Source: Aquicella siphonis (GTDB lineage: Bacteria > Pseudomonadota > Gammaproteobacteria > DSM-16500). Taken from it: DNA of 64,000 bases. Made by a program: the position numbers and the translations under genes. A model generated the notes under the pieces. The model did not search any database and was not told where the DNA came from. It worked only from the letters and a program-made list of their open reading frames with translations. Below, in pieces: positions 42,632-52,485 of the stretch. The first letter of the stretch is position 1, and every line of letters begins with the position of its first letter. Location: assembly GCF_902459485.1 (NCBI RefSeq), contig NZ_LR699119.1, positions 2,347,765 through 2,411,764 of the forward strand, read 5' to 3'.

Positions 42632-43702
42632 TCAAAGCCATTCGTTGAAGTCGATTGTGGATTTTATTCCGATAAATGAATAGTTTTCCTTCAGCCAGGC
42701 TTGCGCCGCCGCTCTTCCGAGGTCTCGCAGCCTGACGAGGAAATTCCAGTCCGGAACAAACACGCTCTCGCGCGGAAATTCCTTCAACGACTGGTCTGCG
42801 CGCAGACAATGAATATAAAGTTTCTTGAGTTTGTTCCGGAACTTATCTTTTATCCAGCCATCATCAATTAATCTGCTGACGAATGCGATCGCGCGCATCT
42901 CCCTCATCAGAGACGAATTAAATGATATCTCTCTTAAACGCATATCGATTTCCATAACCGTGCAAGGCACAGATTCACGCACGATGGGGACGGTGTGCAG
43001 AATAATAATATCTTTCACGTGAGTATTATAAATTAGTGGAAAAATAGCCGGGTTTCCAAGATATCCCCCGTCCCAATAGTATTCATTATCAATTTCAACA
43101 GCCTGAAAAAGCTTGGGCAGACACGCTGATGCGAGAACCGCGTCTATGGATAATTCATCCGTATTGAAAATGCGTATCTTGCCGCTTTTTACATTGGTGG
43201 CCCCCAAAAATAATTTGATTGAGCTGTGCTTTTTTAATTTTTTGATATCGATCAGGTTTTTCAGAATTTCGCGCACAGGATGATAATTCAACGGATTGAA
43301 TTGATAGGGAGAAAAAACATTGGTCATGGCGTTAAAAACATAAAATTCAATCGGCGCGGACAAAAATGGCGCCAGCAGGAAATCCGCAGGAAGTTTCGCG
43401 GTGAAGCCCATTTGTTGTCCGCTCATGCCAACCGCATGCCAGAATTCATATAGTAATTGCCGCGCACCCTGGCTGCCTCCTTCCATCATTCCCTGCGCAA
43501 GTACCACCGCATTCATGCTCCCTGCGCTGGTCGCTGATACTGCATGAATGGACAAGAGATCCAGTTCCAGAAATTTATCGAGAATGCCCCAGGAAAACGC
43601 GCCATGTGTGCCCCCGCCCTGAAGCGCAAGATTAACCAGCTTCTTTTCTCCAGCATTCACGGAGCGTTCCCCATTTTCAGGTGAAATCCATATTCTTATC
43701 AT
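42632..43702 (-). CDS. Patatin-like phospholipase domain protein
   Basis: 356 residues. Oxyanion loop LALQGGGTHGAFSWG, nucleophile region VSATSAGSMNAVVLAQG and acid motif WDGGYLGNPAI define a patatin domain. In most patatins the elbow reads GxSxG; here the first Gly is Ala (ATSAG), while the Ser-Asp dyad is kept. No signal peptide. Patatins of intracellular bacteria (ExoU, VipD, RP534 types) are often secreted lipases, but close relatives of this one in environmental bacteria may act on storage polymers or membrane lipids. It is probably transcribed alone. Confidence 0.8.
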   Translation of the reverse strand: MIRIWISPENGERSVNAGEKKLVNLALQGGGTHGAFSWGILDKFLELDLLSIHAVSATSAGSMNAVVLAQGMMEGGSQGARQLLYEFWHAVGMSGQQMGFTAKLPADFLLAPFLSAPIEFYVFNAMTNVFSPYQFNPLNYHPVREILKNLIDIKKLKKHSSIKLFLGATNVKSGKIRIFNTDELSIDAVLASACLPKLFQAVEIDNEYYWDGGYLGNPAIFPLIYNTHVKDIIILHTVPIVRESVPCTVMEIDMRLREISFNSSLMREMRAIAFVSRLIDDGWIKDKFRNKLKKLYIHCLRADQSLKEFPRESVFVPDWNFLVRLRDLGRAAAQAWLKENYSFIGIKSTIDFNEWL

Positions 43703-43855
43703 AGCATTTCAGCTTCGCCACGGATTAACTAACGGTGATCCTGTTGTTTTATCACGTCTTTTCAAACCTGCCGGGAAATTCGGGCAAGACAGCATTCTTG
43801 CGAAACACACAAGATTCCGGCGTTTAGCTGGATGATTCTCATGATTATCTGACGG

Positions 43856-44188
43856 TTAGAAAAGGCGAGTGATATGAAAAGTGCCGAAAATTAATGGCAG
43901 TATGACAGTAACTTTTGAAATCAGGCTCCACTTCCAGGATGAGTTCTTTCCGCTGATCCATACGCACATCGCATTTACGAAAAGAAAAGGAAAAGTGATG
44001 GTGATAATCAAGTCAGAATATTGATTGTGCACGTAGAAGGGAGTAAAAGAACCCGCGACCAGAATATCCACCAGAAAATCCGCGATGATAATGAATATCA
44101 CGGTGAAAAGCACATAGATGAGCCAAAACGCCTGCGCGAGAGAAGCTTCCCCAATCCAGCACTGCTTGTAGATTTTAACGGGATTCAT
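43856..44188 (-). CDS. Small polytopic membrane protein downstream of mnmE
   Basis: 110 residues with about three membrane helices (near residues 20-45, 55-75 and 90-108) and the N-terminal MNPVKIYKQCWIGEASLAQAFW. No family recognised. It begins 3 bp after the mnmE stop, so it is almost certainly co-translated with mnmE. The gap 43703-43855 between it and the patatin gene holds no recognisable feature. Confidence 0.65.
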   Translation of the reverse strand: MNPVKIYKQCWIGEASLAQAFWLIYVLFTVIFIIIADFLVDILVAGSFTPFYVHNQYSDLIITITFPFLFVNAMCVWISGKNSSWKWSLISKVTVILPLIFGTFHITRLF

Positions 44189-44191
44189 TCT

Positions 44192-45547
44192 TTATTTTCC
44201 AATGCAGAAGCTGGAAAAAATCCGTCCCAGCAAATCATCCGAAGTAAATACCCCTGTGATTTCACAAAGCGCCAGATGCGCCTGGCGCAAATCTTCAGCG
44301 GCCAGTTCAGCGGAACCGGATTCCCTCAATTGCAGCAAGCCTTTTTCAACATGCGATCGGGATTTAGCAAGCGCATCCAGATGCCGGCGCCGCGCCAGAT
44401 AAAGTCCTTCGCCCAACGGCTGAAATCCTGCCTCTTCCTTGATAAGAGACCTGAACAATTCAATTCCTTCTCCGGTCTTCACCGAAAGTGATATCATTTT
44501 TTTTCCTTCCCATGACTGAATGGAAGGCGTTTCATTCTTCAGGTCTATTTTATTTCGGACAATGATAACCGGTTTGTCAAGACATGCTGGACAAGGTTGC
44601 GTGATATCACGGCTTGCATCCGTCACGTACAAGATAAGATCTGCGTTTTCAATTTCCCGGTAGGCGCGGCGAATGCCTTCCTGTTCAATAACATCCGCGC
44701 TTTCTCTCAAACCCGCCGTATCGATAATATGCAATGGCATGCCGTCTATGAGTATGGATTCACGCAGCACGTCACGGGTGGTGCCGGGAATATCGGTTAC
44801 AATAGCCATTTCCCTGCCGCTCAAGCAATTCAGCAAACTTGACTTGCCCACATTGGGTTCGCCGGCGATCACCACCGTTATGCCTTCGCGCAAAAAACTG
44901 CCTTGCCTCGCCTTGTGTTGAATCGTATCCAGGTCTGCGAGAATGGCCGACAACGTTTCTGAAACAGATTCATCGGCGAGAAAATCAATCTCTTCATCGG
45001 TAAAATCAATCGCGGCTTCCACAAACATGCGCAGCTGCACAATCTTTTCGTTAATGCCATGAATATCTTTCGAGAATTCCCCTTGCAAGGAACGCAAGGC
45101 GGAGCGTGCAGCCTGACGGGATGAAGCGTCAATTAAATCCGCTATCGATTCGGCCTGTGTCAAATCCATTTTTCCGTTCAAAAATGCGCGTTCTGAAAAT
45201 TCGCCGGGACGGGCGAGCCTGGCTCCCAGGCTCAAAAGACATTGCAGAATGGAATCCACCACAACCGGACCGCCATGCCCTTGCAGTTCAAGCACATCTT
45301 CGCCAGTAAATGAATGAGGACCGGGAAAGAAAATGGCAACACCTTCATCGAGCAACTCTCCCTGCGAATCACGAAATGGAACAAAAACCGCCTCGCGCGG
45401 CGGAAGTTCGCTGCCCACCACTACGCGCATGATATCACGCACGCGAGAACCCGATAAACGGACAATAGCAATCCCTCCACGCCCGGAAGGGGTTGCCTGG
45501 GCTGTTATGGTTTCACTGTCTGAGAGAGTCTGGCTGAATTGCTGCAT
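44192..45547 (-). CDS. mnmE: tRNA modification GTPase MnmE
   Basis: About 451 residues from ATG 45547; the frame continues to a TTG at 45580, which lies inside a hairpin and is rejected. MnmE with MnmG makes cmnm5U34 in tRNAs. N-terminal ITAQATPSGRGGIAIVRLSG, G1 GEPNVGKSSLLNCLSG, G3 DTAGLRES, G4 RNKIDL, and the C-terminal CIGK motif that is essential for modification. It has no clear Shine-Dalgarno. It is the last of the rpmH-rnpA-yidD-yidC-mnmE group. Confidence 0.96.
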   Translation of the reverse strand: MQQFSQTLSDSETITAQATPSGRGGIAIVRLSGSRVRDIMRVVVGSELPPREAVFVPFRDSQGELLDEGVAIFFPGPHSFTGEDVLELQGHGGPVVVDSILQCLLSLGARLARPGEFSERAFLNGKMDLTQAESIADLIDASSRQAARSALRSLQGEFSKDIHGINEKIVQLRMFVEAAIDFTDEEIDFLADESVSETLSAILADLDTIQHKARQGSFLREGITVVIAGEPNVGKSSLLNCLSGREMAIVTDIPGTTRDVLRESILIDGMPLHIIDTAGLRESADVIEQEGIRRAYREIENADLILYVTDASRDITQPCPACLDKPVIIVRNKIDLKNETPSIQSWEGKKMISLSVKTGEGIELFRSLIKEEAGFQPLGEGLYLARRRHLDALAKSRSHVEKGLLQLRESGSAELAAEDLRQAHLALCEITGVFTSDDLLGRIFSSFCIGK

Positions 45548-45563
45548 GGGGATAATGAGTTCA

Positions 45564-45600
45564 TTGGCACTCTCCCGCAAATTATACGGGAGAGTGCCAA
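45564..45600 (-). terminator. Hairpin between yidC and mnmE
   Basis: A 14-bp perfect stem (45564-45577 with 45587-45600), 9-nt loop, starting 5 nt after the yidC stop. No T-tract; it ends only 17 nt before the mnmE start, so it could modulate mnmE translation as well as end or process yidC mRNA. Confidence 0.5.
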
Positions 45601-45605
45601 TCAGT

Positions 45606-47291
45606 TTACTTCTTCTTCACATTGGGTTCGTTTTCCAGCTTTCTCATGACATACCATTGCTGCAGGAATGACAAGGTATTGTTCACAAACCAGTACAACA
45701 TCAGACCGGCGGGGAAATTGGCAAACATCACGGTGAATATGACCGGCATCAGCATCATGATTTTCGCCTGCAAGGGATCTGGCGGCGGCGGATTCAGGCG
45801 CTGCTGGATAAACATGGAAACACCCATTAACAGCGGCAGAACATAATAAGGATCTTGCTGGGACAAATCATGAATCCAGAAAATAAACGGCGCCTGGCGC
45901 AATTGAACGCTTTCCACCAAAACCCAATATAACGCGATAAATACCGGGATCTGAATCAGAATCGGCAAGCATCCACTCATGGGATTGACTTTTTCCTGGC
46001 GGTACAACTCCAAGGTAGCCTGTGTCATTTTTTGCTTGTCATCAGCATAGCGTTCTTTCAGCATTTCAATTTTTGGCTGCAATTTTTTCATGGCCGCCAT
46101 GGAACGGAAGCTTTTGGCAGATAGTTGATAAAACAAAAGCTTGATAATGACGGTGACCAGTACGATAGACCAGCCCCAATTGCCGATCACATCGTATATT
46201 TTTTGCATCATCCAGAATATGATGCCGGAGATAAACCAGAACCAGCCATAATCTATAGTCAGTTTCAGGCTGGGTGCGGCTTTTTCCAGCAGGTCCGCGA
46301 TAGCCGGTCCTACATATAATTTTGCACCTGTCGTCACGCTCGCACCGGGCGCGGCTTTTAACGGTTCGCCTATCATTCCGACGGTATAAAGTGAATTGGA
46401 TGTCACCCGCGTATAATAATTGGACACTGCGGTTTTTGCCGGAATCCAGGAGCTGATGAAATAATGCTGTATCATGGCCGCCCAACCGTCTTTCACCGTC
46501 TGGTTGAGGTTAGTCTTTTCCATGTCCTTGAAGCTGATTTTGGTGAACGGCGCCTTGGGACTGGAAACCGCTGCGCCAAAATACGTAGCGAGATTAATAA
46601 ATCCGCCATGATTGGGCGGCGGATTATTGGTGCGCAGTAACTGGGTATACAAGCTGCCTTCCCAGGGCTGGCTGGACTGATTATTAATGTCATAGCCGAC
46701 ATTGATTTCATAACTATTGCGTGTAAACGTGAAATTTTTGGTGACCTTGAGACCATTGCTGTCTTGCCAGTCCAGTTTAACAGTCAGTTCATTCTGGCCG
46801 GGCTGCAGGGAGTATTCCGTTTGCGCTGTCTTGTAAAGCGCCTGCGCTTGCGATGTATCCGGCCCTTGTTTGCTTAACAAGCCGCTTTCCGCGACATATT
46901 CGGTTTTGGGATCATCATTAAGCAGCATGATAGGCTGTCTGGAACCCAGGGATTCCGGATATTTCGGAAGGCTGACCCGGACGATATCACCGCCGCGTGT
47001 ATCAATGCTGACATTCAGGACATCGGTCTGGACATTAATTATCTGCCCCTTTTCTTGTGCCGGAACGACTGGCGCACCCGGCTGAGCAATAGGCGCTCCC
47101 GCTGCTTCGGCCCCGGCATTTACGGCGGAAGGAACATAACTGCTGCCTGAACGCTCGACCGCGGCTGCGGGCGTGCCGACAGCTGGCAGCCTGGGGTGAT
47201 CTTTGTCCCAAGCCTGGAACAACAGATAACACAACAGGATTAATAATGCATAAAGGGCAATTCGTAGGTAATCTAGGATATTTTCAAACAT
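45606..47291 (-). CDS. yidC: Membrane protein insertase YidC
   Basis: 561 residues. N-terminal anchor, then a large periplasmic domain (about residues 55-340) as in Gram-negative YidC, then the conserved insertase core with GWSIVLVTVIIKLLFYQLS, PKIEMLKERYADDKQKM, NPMSGCLPILIQIPVFIALY and the final FPAGLMLYWFVNN. It inserts membrane proteins, including ATP synthase subunit c, alone or with Sec. It follows yidD by 23 bp. Confidence 0.97.
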   Translation of the reverse strand: MFENILDYLRIALYALLILLCYLLFQAWDKDHPRLPAVGTPAAAVERSGSSYVPSAVNAGAEAAGAPIAQPGAPVVPAQEKGQIINVQTDVLNVSIDTRGGDIVRVSLPKYPESLGSRQPIMLLNDDPKTEYVAESGLLSKQGPDTSQAQALYKTAQTEYSLQPGQNELTVKLDWQDSNGLKVTKNFTFTRNSYEINVGYDINNQSSQPWEGSLYTQLLRTNNPPPNHGGFINLATYFGAAVSSPKAPFTKISFKDMEKTNLNQTVKDGWAAMIQHYFISSWIPAKTAVSNYYTRVTSNSLYTVGMIGEPLKAAPGASVTTGAKLYVGPAIADLLEKAAPSLKLTIDYGWFWFISGIIFWMMQKIYDVIGNWGWSIVLVTVIIKLLFYQLSAKSFRSMAAMKKLQPKIEMLKERYADDKQKMTQATLELYRQEKVNPMSGCLPILIQIPVFIALYWVLVESVQLRQAPFIFWIHDLSQQDPYYVLPLLMGVSMFIQQRLNPPPPDPLQAKIMMLMPVIFTVMFANFPAGLMLYWFVNNTLSFLQQWYVMRKLENEPNVKKK

Positions 47292-47314
47292 ATCATTAAC
47301 TTCTGCTTAATTTA

Positions 47315-47545
47315 TTATGGGACAGGATCAATACCACCTGGATGCCAGGGATGACAGCGTGAAACGCGCCGTGCCGCGAGGCAGCTTCCCTTGACCACAC
47401 CGTATGCCTTGATTGCTTCCATGGCATATGCCGAGCACGTGGGTTCAAAGCGGCAGCAATTTCCCAACAGTCCGCTGACCGCATAGCGATAAACACGAAT
47501 TGCTGCTATTAAACAGCTACTTATGAAGTTTTTAACTTTTGCCAT
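47315..47545 (-). CDS. yidD: Membrane protein insertion efficiency factor YidD
   Basis: 76 residues from ATG 47545. [19 protein letters not shown] and [18 protein letters not shown] are the DUF37 signature with three Cys. It overlaps the 3' end of rnpA by 25 bp in another frame, as in many bacteria. It assists YidC-dependent insertion. Confidence 0.93.
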   Translation of the reverse strand: MAKVKNFISSCLIAAIRVYRYAVSGLLGNCCRFEPTCSAYAMEAIKAYGVVKGSCLAARRVSRCHPWHPGGIDPVP

Positions 47546-47865
47546 AAGGTATCGATGTCTTTTCGTATGGTCTTGCTGCTTTCCAAGGGGATACATTCTG
47601 AACGCAGTAGTATAATGACATCGACCCCCTTAAGTACATCTTTATTGTGCCTGAAACTTTCCCGAATGAGACGGCGCAGCCGGTTGCGCTGAACGGAAAG
47701 CCTGAGCCTGTGCTTGGACAAGACAATACCTAGCCGCGCATGTTGCAGCTGGTTGGGGATAGACAAGGCAAGAAAGTATTTATGAGCGGTTTTGTTTGGA
47801 TTGGCGAACACAGACTGGAAGTCGTGTTTTCCTGCCAGTCTGTAAGTGCGCGAAAACCCGAACAT
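47521..47865 (-). CDS. rnpA: Ribonuclease P protein component
   Basis: 114-residue basic protein that supports RNase P RNA in tRNA 5' processing. The RNR motif is seen in [16 protein letters not shown], and the N-terminus begins [17 protein letters not shown]. It sits 13 bp after rpmH and overlaps yidD. Confidence 0.95.
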   Translation of the reverse strand: MFGFSRTYRLAGKHDFQSVFANPNKTAHKYFLALSIPNQLQHARLGIVLSKHRLRLSVQRNRLRRLIRESFRHNKDVLKGVDVIILLRSECIPLESSKTIRKDIDTLWQKLKTS

Positions 47866-47878
47866 TAATGGTCAAAAA

Positions 47879-48013
47879 TTACGGACAGAGTCTGGCGCGG
47901 CCTTTGGCGCGACGGGCGCTTAATACAGCACGGCCACTTTTGGTCGCCATACGGGCACGAAATCCGTGGGTACGCTTTCTTTTTAAAACACTGGGTTGAA
48001 ATGTTCTTTTCAT
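47879..48013 (-). CDS. rpmH: 50S ribosomal protein L34
   Basis: 44 residues, [18 protein letters not shown] at the N-terminus and AKGRARLCP at the end; two residues shorter than E. coli L34, and its last residues differ. First gene of the leftward rpmH-rnpA-yidD-yidC-mnmE cluster. The usual partner dnaA is not upstream; instead a putative effector gene lies divergently. Confidence 0.95.
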   Translation of the reverse strand: MKRTFQPSVLKRKRTHGFRARMATKSGRAVLSARRAKGRARLCP

Positions 48014-48099
48014 GATCAGTACTCGATACGTTTTACATAGGCGGCATATGTTAGGGGGAGCGGGGAATATTGTCAAATTATCTGTATGAAAAATCTTGT

Positions 48100-48132
48100 C
48101 TTAATATAAGTTCTTTATACTAATATTATAAT
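48100..48132 (+). promoter_or_regulatory. Promoter with PmrA-box-like element upstream of the 631-residue protein gene
   Basis: A perfect TATAAT (48127-48132) lies about 70 bp before the start codon. In place of a -35 hexamer there is CTTAATATA (48100-48108), 8 of 9 matches to one half of the PmrA box (CTTAATATT-N2-CTTAATATT) known from Legionella and Coxiella effector genes; the second half site (48111-48119) matches only 4 of 9. The sequence is AT-rich, so chance is possible. Confidence 0.4.
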
Positions 48133-48202
48133 ATGTGAGTTTTGGCATTCCGCATCGGATAACAAGAATATTTTTTGAACAGCCAAATGAGGGGGAGGGC
48201 AA

Positions 48203-50098
48203 ATGCAGCGATTATCTGGTAATCCAGCCGCAAAAAGACGGGAAGAAGAACAAGACCGCTATCAAATCCAGAAAAATCGTTTCAAAGACGAAGTCTTGCT
48301 CCGCTTATCCAGCATAGAGGGTGTCAATCAATGCCTGGAAGAAAGACGCTGCGTCTTTTTGAATGGCAAGCCAATCAATTTTAGCCAGTGCCAGGAATAT
48401 AATGTATTCCTGGAAAACGGCGACCTGAATCCCGAAGCGGAAGCCATGGGCATCACCCTTGAACTTTCGCGAAACAAGGCATTTTTACAATCCTTGTTTA
48501 TATCACAGGATCTTGGCCGGCTGACTCTGCGGGAAAGAATCATCCTGGAAGCCGTACTTTTTTCCGTCCAATTTCAATTTTATATTGAATCCCAGCGTCA
48601 TCTGATGGATGAACAGGGACGGATTTCAGAAGCCCTGGCTAAGGATCAAGACAACAAGGAGTTGCAGCGGGCAATAGAAAGAGTCGCGCTTGAACTCCAG
48701 TCCGCACAGGAAAAAGCTGCGCAATTAACACACGACACACTTCATACACTGCCCATTTCCAGCATGCAGGCGGCATTATTGAGTAATCCGGGCATACATC
48801 CCCAGGCCGCTGCCGCCCAGTCGCTGATTGAATATATTGCCTATCTTCAAAGAGCCGGGATCTGGAGCTTCTATGTCCCGCCCGCGCCTATCAGCCTTCA
48901 GCACGCTTATTCCCGGACCTTTAATGATATTCCGCTGCCGCCGTACCTGTCCCCGCTCATGGCTGAAATGAGTTTGATTATGCAACGCCCCGAACACCTG
49001 GAAGAAAATCTGGCTGTCTGGTTTAAGCAGGCTGTCCAGTACGCTCTGGCTGAATTATTCGATACAAAGGGACATATCCGTGAAAGCTTGTTCAAGCTGC
49101 TGCCGCACACGGGATTTCCATTACAAGCAGATGATGAAAACTTAAAAATCACGCTGCTCCAGGCATACCTGGCATCCGTGATCACGGAAAACATATCCAG
49201 TGTGCTTGATAAAGCCGAAAACCGAGAAGCTGCCAACAGATTAATGACCGAAACAAGAGACCTGGGTGACGGCGATACAGAAATCGTTAGAACCCAGATG
49301 CGTGATTTTATCACCCGAAAATTGCAGTATTTTAATGTTGGCGTGGGTTCCTTTAATACCATCGATGAGGTTCGCGAAAACATGAGCACCGCGAGCCGCT
49401 CTTATCAGATTGCTCCCGCGCGCGGCCAGGCATCCTCAAGCCGCCATGGCGCTTCCAGTCTGGGGGCATCCGGCAGTGATTCCTCCGGCGAAGAAAACGA
49501 TGACGAACAAACGCCTTTCCTTTCAGGCGGAGAGCCGCCGCGGCGTAATGATGAAAGCGTTCCCCGGCGTTCACAAAATAAACCCGGTATTTTCCGAAGA
49601 GCCTGGAATAGTGTGGCAGATTTTTTTGGGAGACACTGGAAAGCCATTACTGCCACGACTGTTTCCTTTGCCATAGCCGGAGGCCTGGGCGGTGCCGGGG
49701 TAGGGCTTGCCGCCGGTGTTTTTGGCGCCATTCCCACCGGCGGTTTGAGTATTCTCGCCACACCTTTTGCCATAGCCATTTTGGGAGGAGCCGGTTTCGT
49801 TGCCGGAGCCGTTGTCGGCTTTACTTTCGGGGTAATAGGCAGCCTGGTCATGGACGCGGTAACAAAATCATCGCCGCGCAGCTCCTCTGATTTGACTATA
49901 GATACAGATGAAGAACAGCTTTCCCCATCCAGCACCAGGAAAATTTTTGGAACTACGTCGCCTTCTCCTCGCCGAGCCTCAGAGAATTCTGCCAGCATAG
50001 ATTATAGCGCGCATGGCAGTGCTGATTTATACAGAAAAAAATCTGCCCAGAAAAAGGAGGGGGTTGATTCCCGCAAGGGATTCACCAAGCATTTTTAA
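48203..50098 (+). CDS. Unrecognised large protein with C-terminal glycine-rich membrane hairpin, effector candidate
   Basis: 631 residues, no signal peptide. Residues 1-400 are mainly alpha-helical and charged; about 405-480 is a disordered Ser/Glu/Arg-rich linker (SSLGASGSDSSGEENDDEQ). Residues about 481-553 form two long Gly/Ala-rich hydrophobic helices, broken by IPTGGLSILATP, a membrane-hairpin layout. The last 78 residues are Ser-rich and basic, ending KKEGVDSRKGFTKHF. GGAGGG precedes the ATG. I recognise no family. Size, internal membrane hairpin, disordered linkers and promoter resemble Dot/Icm effectors that insert in host membranes, but that is inference. Confidence 0.65.
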   Translation: MQRLSGNPAAKRREEEQDRYQIQKNRFKDEVLLRLSSIEGVNQCLEERRCVFLNGKPINFSQCQEYNVFLENGDLNPEAEAMGITLELSRNKAFLQSLFISQDLGRLTLRERIILEAVLFSVQFQFYIESQRHLMDEQGRISEALAKDQDNKELQRAIERVALELQSAQEKAAQLTHDTLHTLPISSMQAALLSNPGIHPQAAAAQSLIEYIAYLQRAGIWSFYVPPAPISLQHAYSRTFNDIPLPPYLSPLMAEMSLIMQRPEHLEENLAVWFKQAVQYALAELFDTKGHIRESLFKLLPHTGFPLQADDENLKITLLQAYLASVITENISSVLDKAENREAANRLMTETRDLGDGDTEIVRTQMRDFITRKLQYFNVGVGSFNTIDEVRENMSTASRSYQIAPARGQASSSRHGASSLGASGSDSSGEENDDEQTPFLSGGEPPRRNDESVPRRSQNKPGIFRRAWNSVADFFGRHWKAITATTVSFAIAGGLGGAGVGLAAGVFGAIPTGGLSILATPFAIAILGGAGFVAGAVVGFTFGVIGSLVMDAVTKSSPRSSSDLTIDTDEEQLSPSSTRKIFGTTSPSPRRASENSASIDYSAHGSADLYRKKSAQKKEGVDSRKGFTKHF

Positions 50099-50149
50099 TC
50101 GAGAGCGTTCATTGAGCGCCCACTTTAGTAATTCGGGCTGAAGAAACAA

Positions 50150-50175
50150 AAAAGGCACTCACAAGAGTGCCTTTT
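50150..50175. terminator. Bidirectional terminator between the 631-residue gene and pnp
   Basis: An 11-bp stem AAAAGGCACTC/GAGTGCCTTTT with loop ACAA; the stem ends give a T4 on either strand, so it can serve both convergent genes. Confidence 0.7.
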
Positions 50176-50234
50176 GTATTGTATCCCGGACGAGAGGAAG
50201 TCAAGCAAGGCATTTCCCCGCTCTCACGCTTTCC

Positions 50235-52373
50235 TTATCCGTTGGATTGATTGGCTGTAGAAGAAGGGCTGATTTCAACTTCCTTCATGCTGAGGCGGAT
50301 ACGGCCCTGACGGTCAATTTCCAGGACTTTTACTCGCACTATCTGGCCTTCAGACAATCTGTCGCTGACATTGGCTATGCGTTCGCTGGCAATCTGTGAA
50401 ATATGCACCAGGCCTTGTTTACCAGGCAGGATATTCACCAGTGCGCCGAAGTCCATCAGCTTGGTCACCGTGCCTTCATAGATATTTCCGACAACGACAT
50501 CCGCCGTCAAACGTTCTATGCGGCTGATAGCTTCTTCACACGCAGCAAGATCCGCCGCGGCGACTTTGACCATGCCGTCATCGCTGATATCCACGACTGT
50601 GCCGGTTTCTTCGGTCAAAGCACGAATGGTCACACCACCTTTGCCAATAACATCGCGAATCTTGTCCGTCGGGATGCGCAAGGTCAGGATGCGCGGCGCG
50701 TAAGCTGACATTTCCTGGCGCGGGCCGGTAATCGCCTGATTCATAATGCCAAGGATATGCATACGGCCATCGCGTGCCTGTTCCAGAGCGCGCTGCATGA
50801 TGGTTTCAGTGATGCCATCAATTTTGATATCCATTTGCAAGGCTGTGACACCTTCGGTAGTTCCTGCGACTTTGAAATCCATGTCACCCAGATGGTCTTC
50901 ATCGCCCAGAATGTCGGTCAACACCGCAAACTGGTCACCTTCTTTCACCAAGCCCATGGCCACGCCGGCCACGTGCGTCTTGATGGGCACACCGGCATCC
51001 ATTAACGCGAGGCTGGTACCGCATACGGTTGCCATGGAGCTGGAACCGTTGGATTCCGTGATTTCAGAAACCACCCTCAAAACATAATTAAAATCTTTCT
51101 GTGACGGCAAAACGGCTGAAATACCACGTTTGGCAAGATTTCCGTGGCCGATTTCACGGCGTTTCGGACTGCCTACCATTCCCACTTCACCCACTGAATA
51201 AGGGGGAAAATTGTAATGCAGCATGAAGTTTTCCTTGCGTTCGCCTTCCAGCGCATCAATGGTTTGCGCATCGCGTTCCGTACCCAGTGTCGCGACAACC
51301 AGCGCCTGTGTTTCCCCGCGGGTAAACAGCGCGGACCCGTGTGTGCGGGGCAGTAAGCCGGTCTGAATGGAAATGGGGCGGACGGTTTTTGTATCCCGGC
51401 CATCGATACGAGGCTGGTTTTGCAGGATTCGGCCGCGAACCACATTGCGCTCCAGGCTATTGAAGACATACTTGGCATCCGCAAGCAGCGCCAGCTCGTC
51501 TTCCTTGCCCGCGTTTTCAGTAATAATCTGTTCCAGGATACGGTCGCGTATTTCGCTAACCGCTTCCTGGCGTTCGATCTTGTCTTTGATTTGATAGGCT
51601 TTTTCTATGTCTGCCTTGCACAAATCCACAACACGCTTTTCGATTTCCGCATTGGGTACCGGCGGAGCCCATTCCCAATTTACAGTACCTGCCTCTTTCG
51701 CCAATTCTTTAATGGCATTGATGGCGGTCTGCATTTCGCGGTGAGCAAACATGACTGCGCCCAGCATGACAGATTCTGGCAATTCCTTGGCTTCGGATTC
51801 CACCATGAGAACAGCGTTTTCCGTGCCGGCTACCACCATATCCAGTTGGGAAGACTCTAACTGGGACAGTGTAGGATTAAGAATGTAATTGCCGTCCATA
51901 TAACCGACCCGGGCCGCAGCAAGATGGCTGGTAGCCGGCATGCCGGAAAGAGCAATCGCCGCAGACGCGCCCAGCATGGCTGGAATATCGGCATCGATGT
52001 CCGGATTCATGGACAACACGGTGGCGATCACCTGCACTTCAAAATTAAACCCTTTGGGGAACAGGGGGCGCAGCGGTCTGTCGATCAGGCGCGATGTCAG
52101 CGTTTCTTTCTCGCTGGGCTTGCCTTCACGCTTGAAATAACCGCCGGGAATCCGGCCTGCCGCATAAGTACGCTCCTGATAATTAACAGTAAGCGGGAAA
52201 AAGTCTTTGTCATCAGATGCGCTGTCTGCGCCCACGGCTGTCACCAACACGACCGTGTCATCCATGCTGACCAGCACCGCTGCGGTTGCCTGGCGGGCGA
52301 TTCTCCCTGTTTCCAGGGTAACGTTATGGTTGCCATAACGGAATGTTTTTGTGATTACAGTCAAAATATCCAC
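50235..52373 (-). CDS. pnp: Polyribonucleotide nucleotidyltransferase (PNPase)
   Basis: 712 residues in the longest form. Two RNase PH domains ([19 protein letters not shown], and second-half [12 protein letters not shown] with the [19 protein letters not shown] active-site region), then KH ([19 protein letters not shown]) and S1 ([11 protein letters not shown]) domains. The GTG at 52373 has no ribosome site; AGGTGG lies 5 nt before a TTG at 52364, so translation may begin three codons later. It follows rpsO, the usual arrangement, with a stem-loop between. Confidence 0.96.
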   Translation of the reverse strand: MDILTVITKTFRYGNHNVTLETGRIARQATAAVLVSMDDTVVLVTAVGADSASDDKDFFPLTVNYQERTYAAGRIPGGYFKREGKPSEKETLTSRLIDRPLRPLFPKGFNFEVQVIATVLSMNPDIDADIPAMLGASAAIALSGMPATSHLAAARVGYMDGNYILNPTLSQLESSQLDMVVAGTENAVLMVESEAKELPESVMLGAVMFAHREMQTAINAIKELAKEAGTVNWEWAPPVPNAEIEKRVVDLCKADIEKAYQIKDKIERQEAVSEIRDRILEQIITENAGKEDELALLADAKYVFNSLERNVVRGRILQNQPRIDGRDTKTVRPISIQTGLLPRTHGSALFTRGETQALVVATLGTERDAQTIDALEGERKENFMLHYNFPPYSVGEVGMVGSPKRREIGHGNLAKRGISAVLPSQKDFNYVLRVVSEITESNGSSSMATVCGTSLALMDAGVPIKTHVAGVAMGLVKEGDQFAVLTDILGDEDHLGDMDFKVAGTTEGVTALQMDIKIDGITETIMQRALEQARDGRMHILGIMNQAITGPRQEMSAYAPRILTLRIPTDKIRDVIGKGGVTIRALTEETGTVVDISDDGMVKVAAADLAACEEAISRIERLTADVVVGNIYEGTVTKLMDFGALVNILPGKQGLVHISQIASERIANVSDRLSEGQIVRVKVLEIDRQGRIRLSMKEVEISPSSTANQSNG

Positions 52374-52407
52374 CTAATTATATAGTTAAGATTGAAGATT
52401 TATCCTG

Positions 52408-52468
52408 CCGCACCTGGTGGTTGACCGCCTGCTAAATGTACGATGGAAACAGCGGAAGCCAGGTGCGG
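52408..52468 (-). other. rpsO-pnp intergenic stem-loop
   Basis: A 10-bp perfect outer stem (52408-52417 with 52459-52468) enclosing 41 nt that can pair further (CCGC/GCGG). In E. coli an RNase III-cleaved hairpin at this place lets PNPase control its own mRNA; position and shape suggest the same here. Confidence 0.6.
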
Positions 52469-52485
52469 AAGGGAATGCGTGCTGA

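Noticed and set aside
45548..45580. TTG start for mnmE
   Set aside because: It falls in the loop of the yidC-mnmE hairpin and the added residues are not conserved in MnmE; ATG 45547 fits.
48014..48202. Possible oriC upstream of rpmH
   Set aside because: AT-rich, but only one one-mismatch DnaA-box-like site (TTTTACATA); too little for a call.
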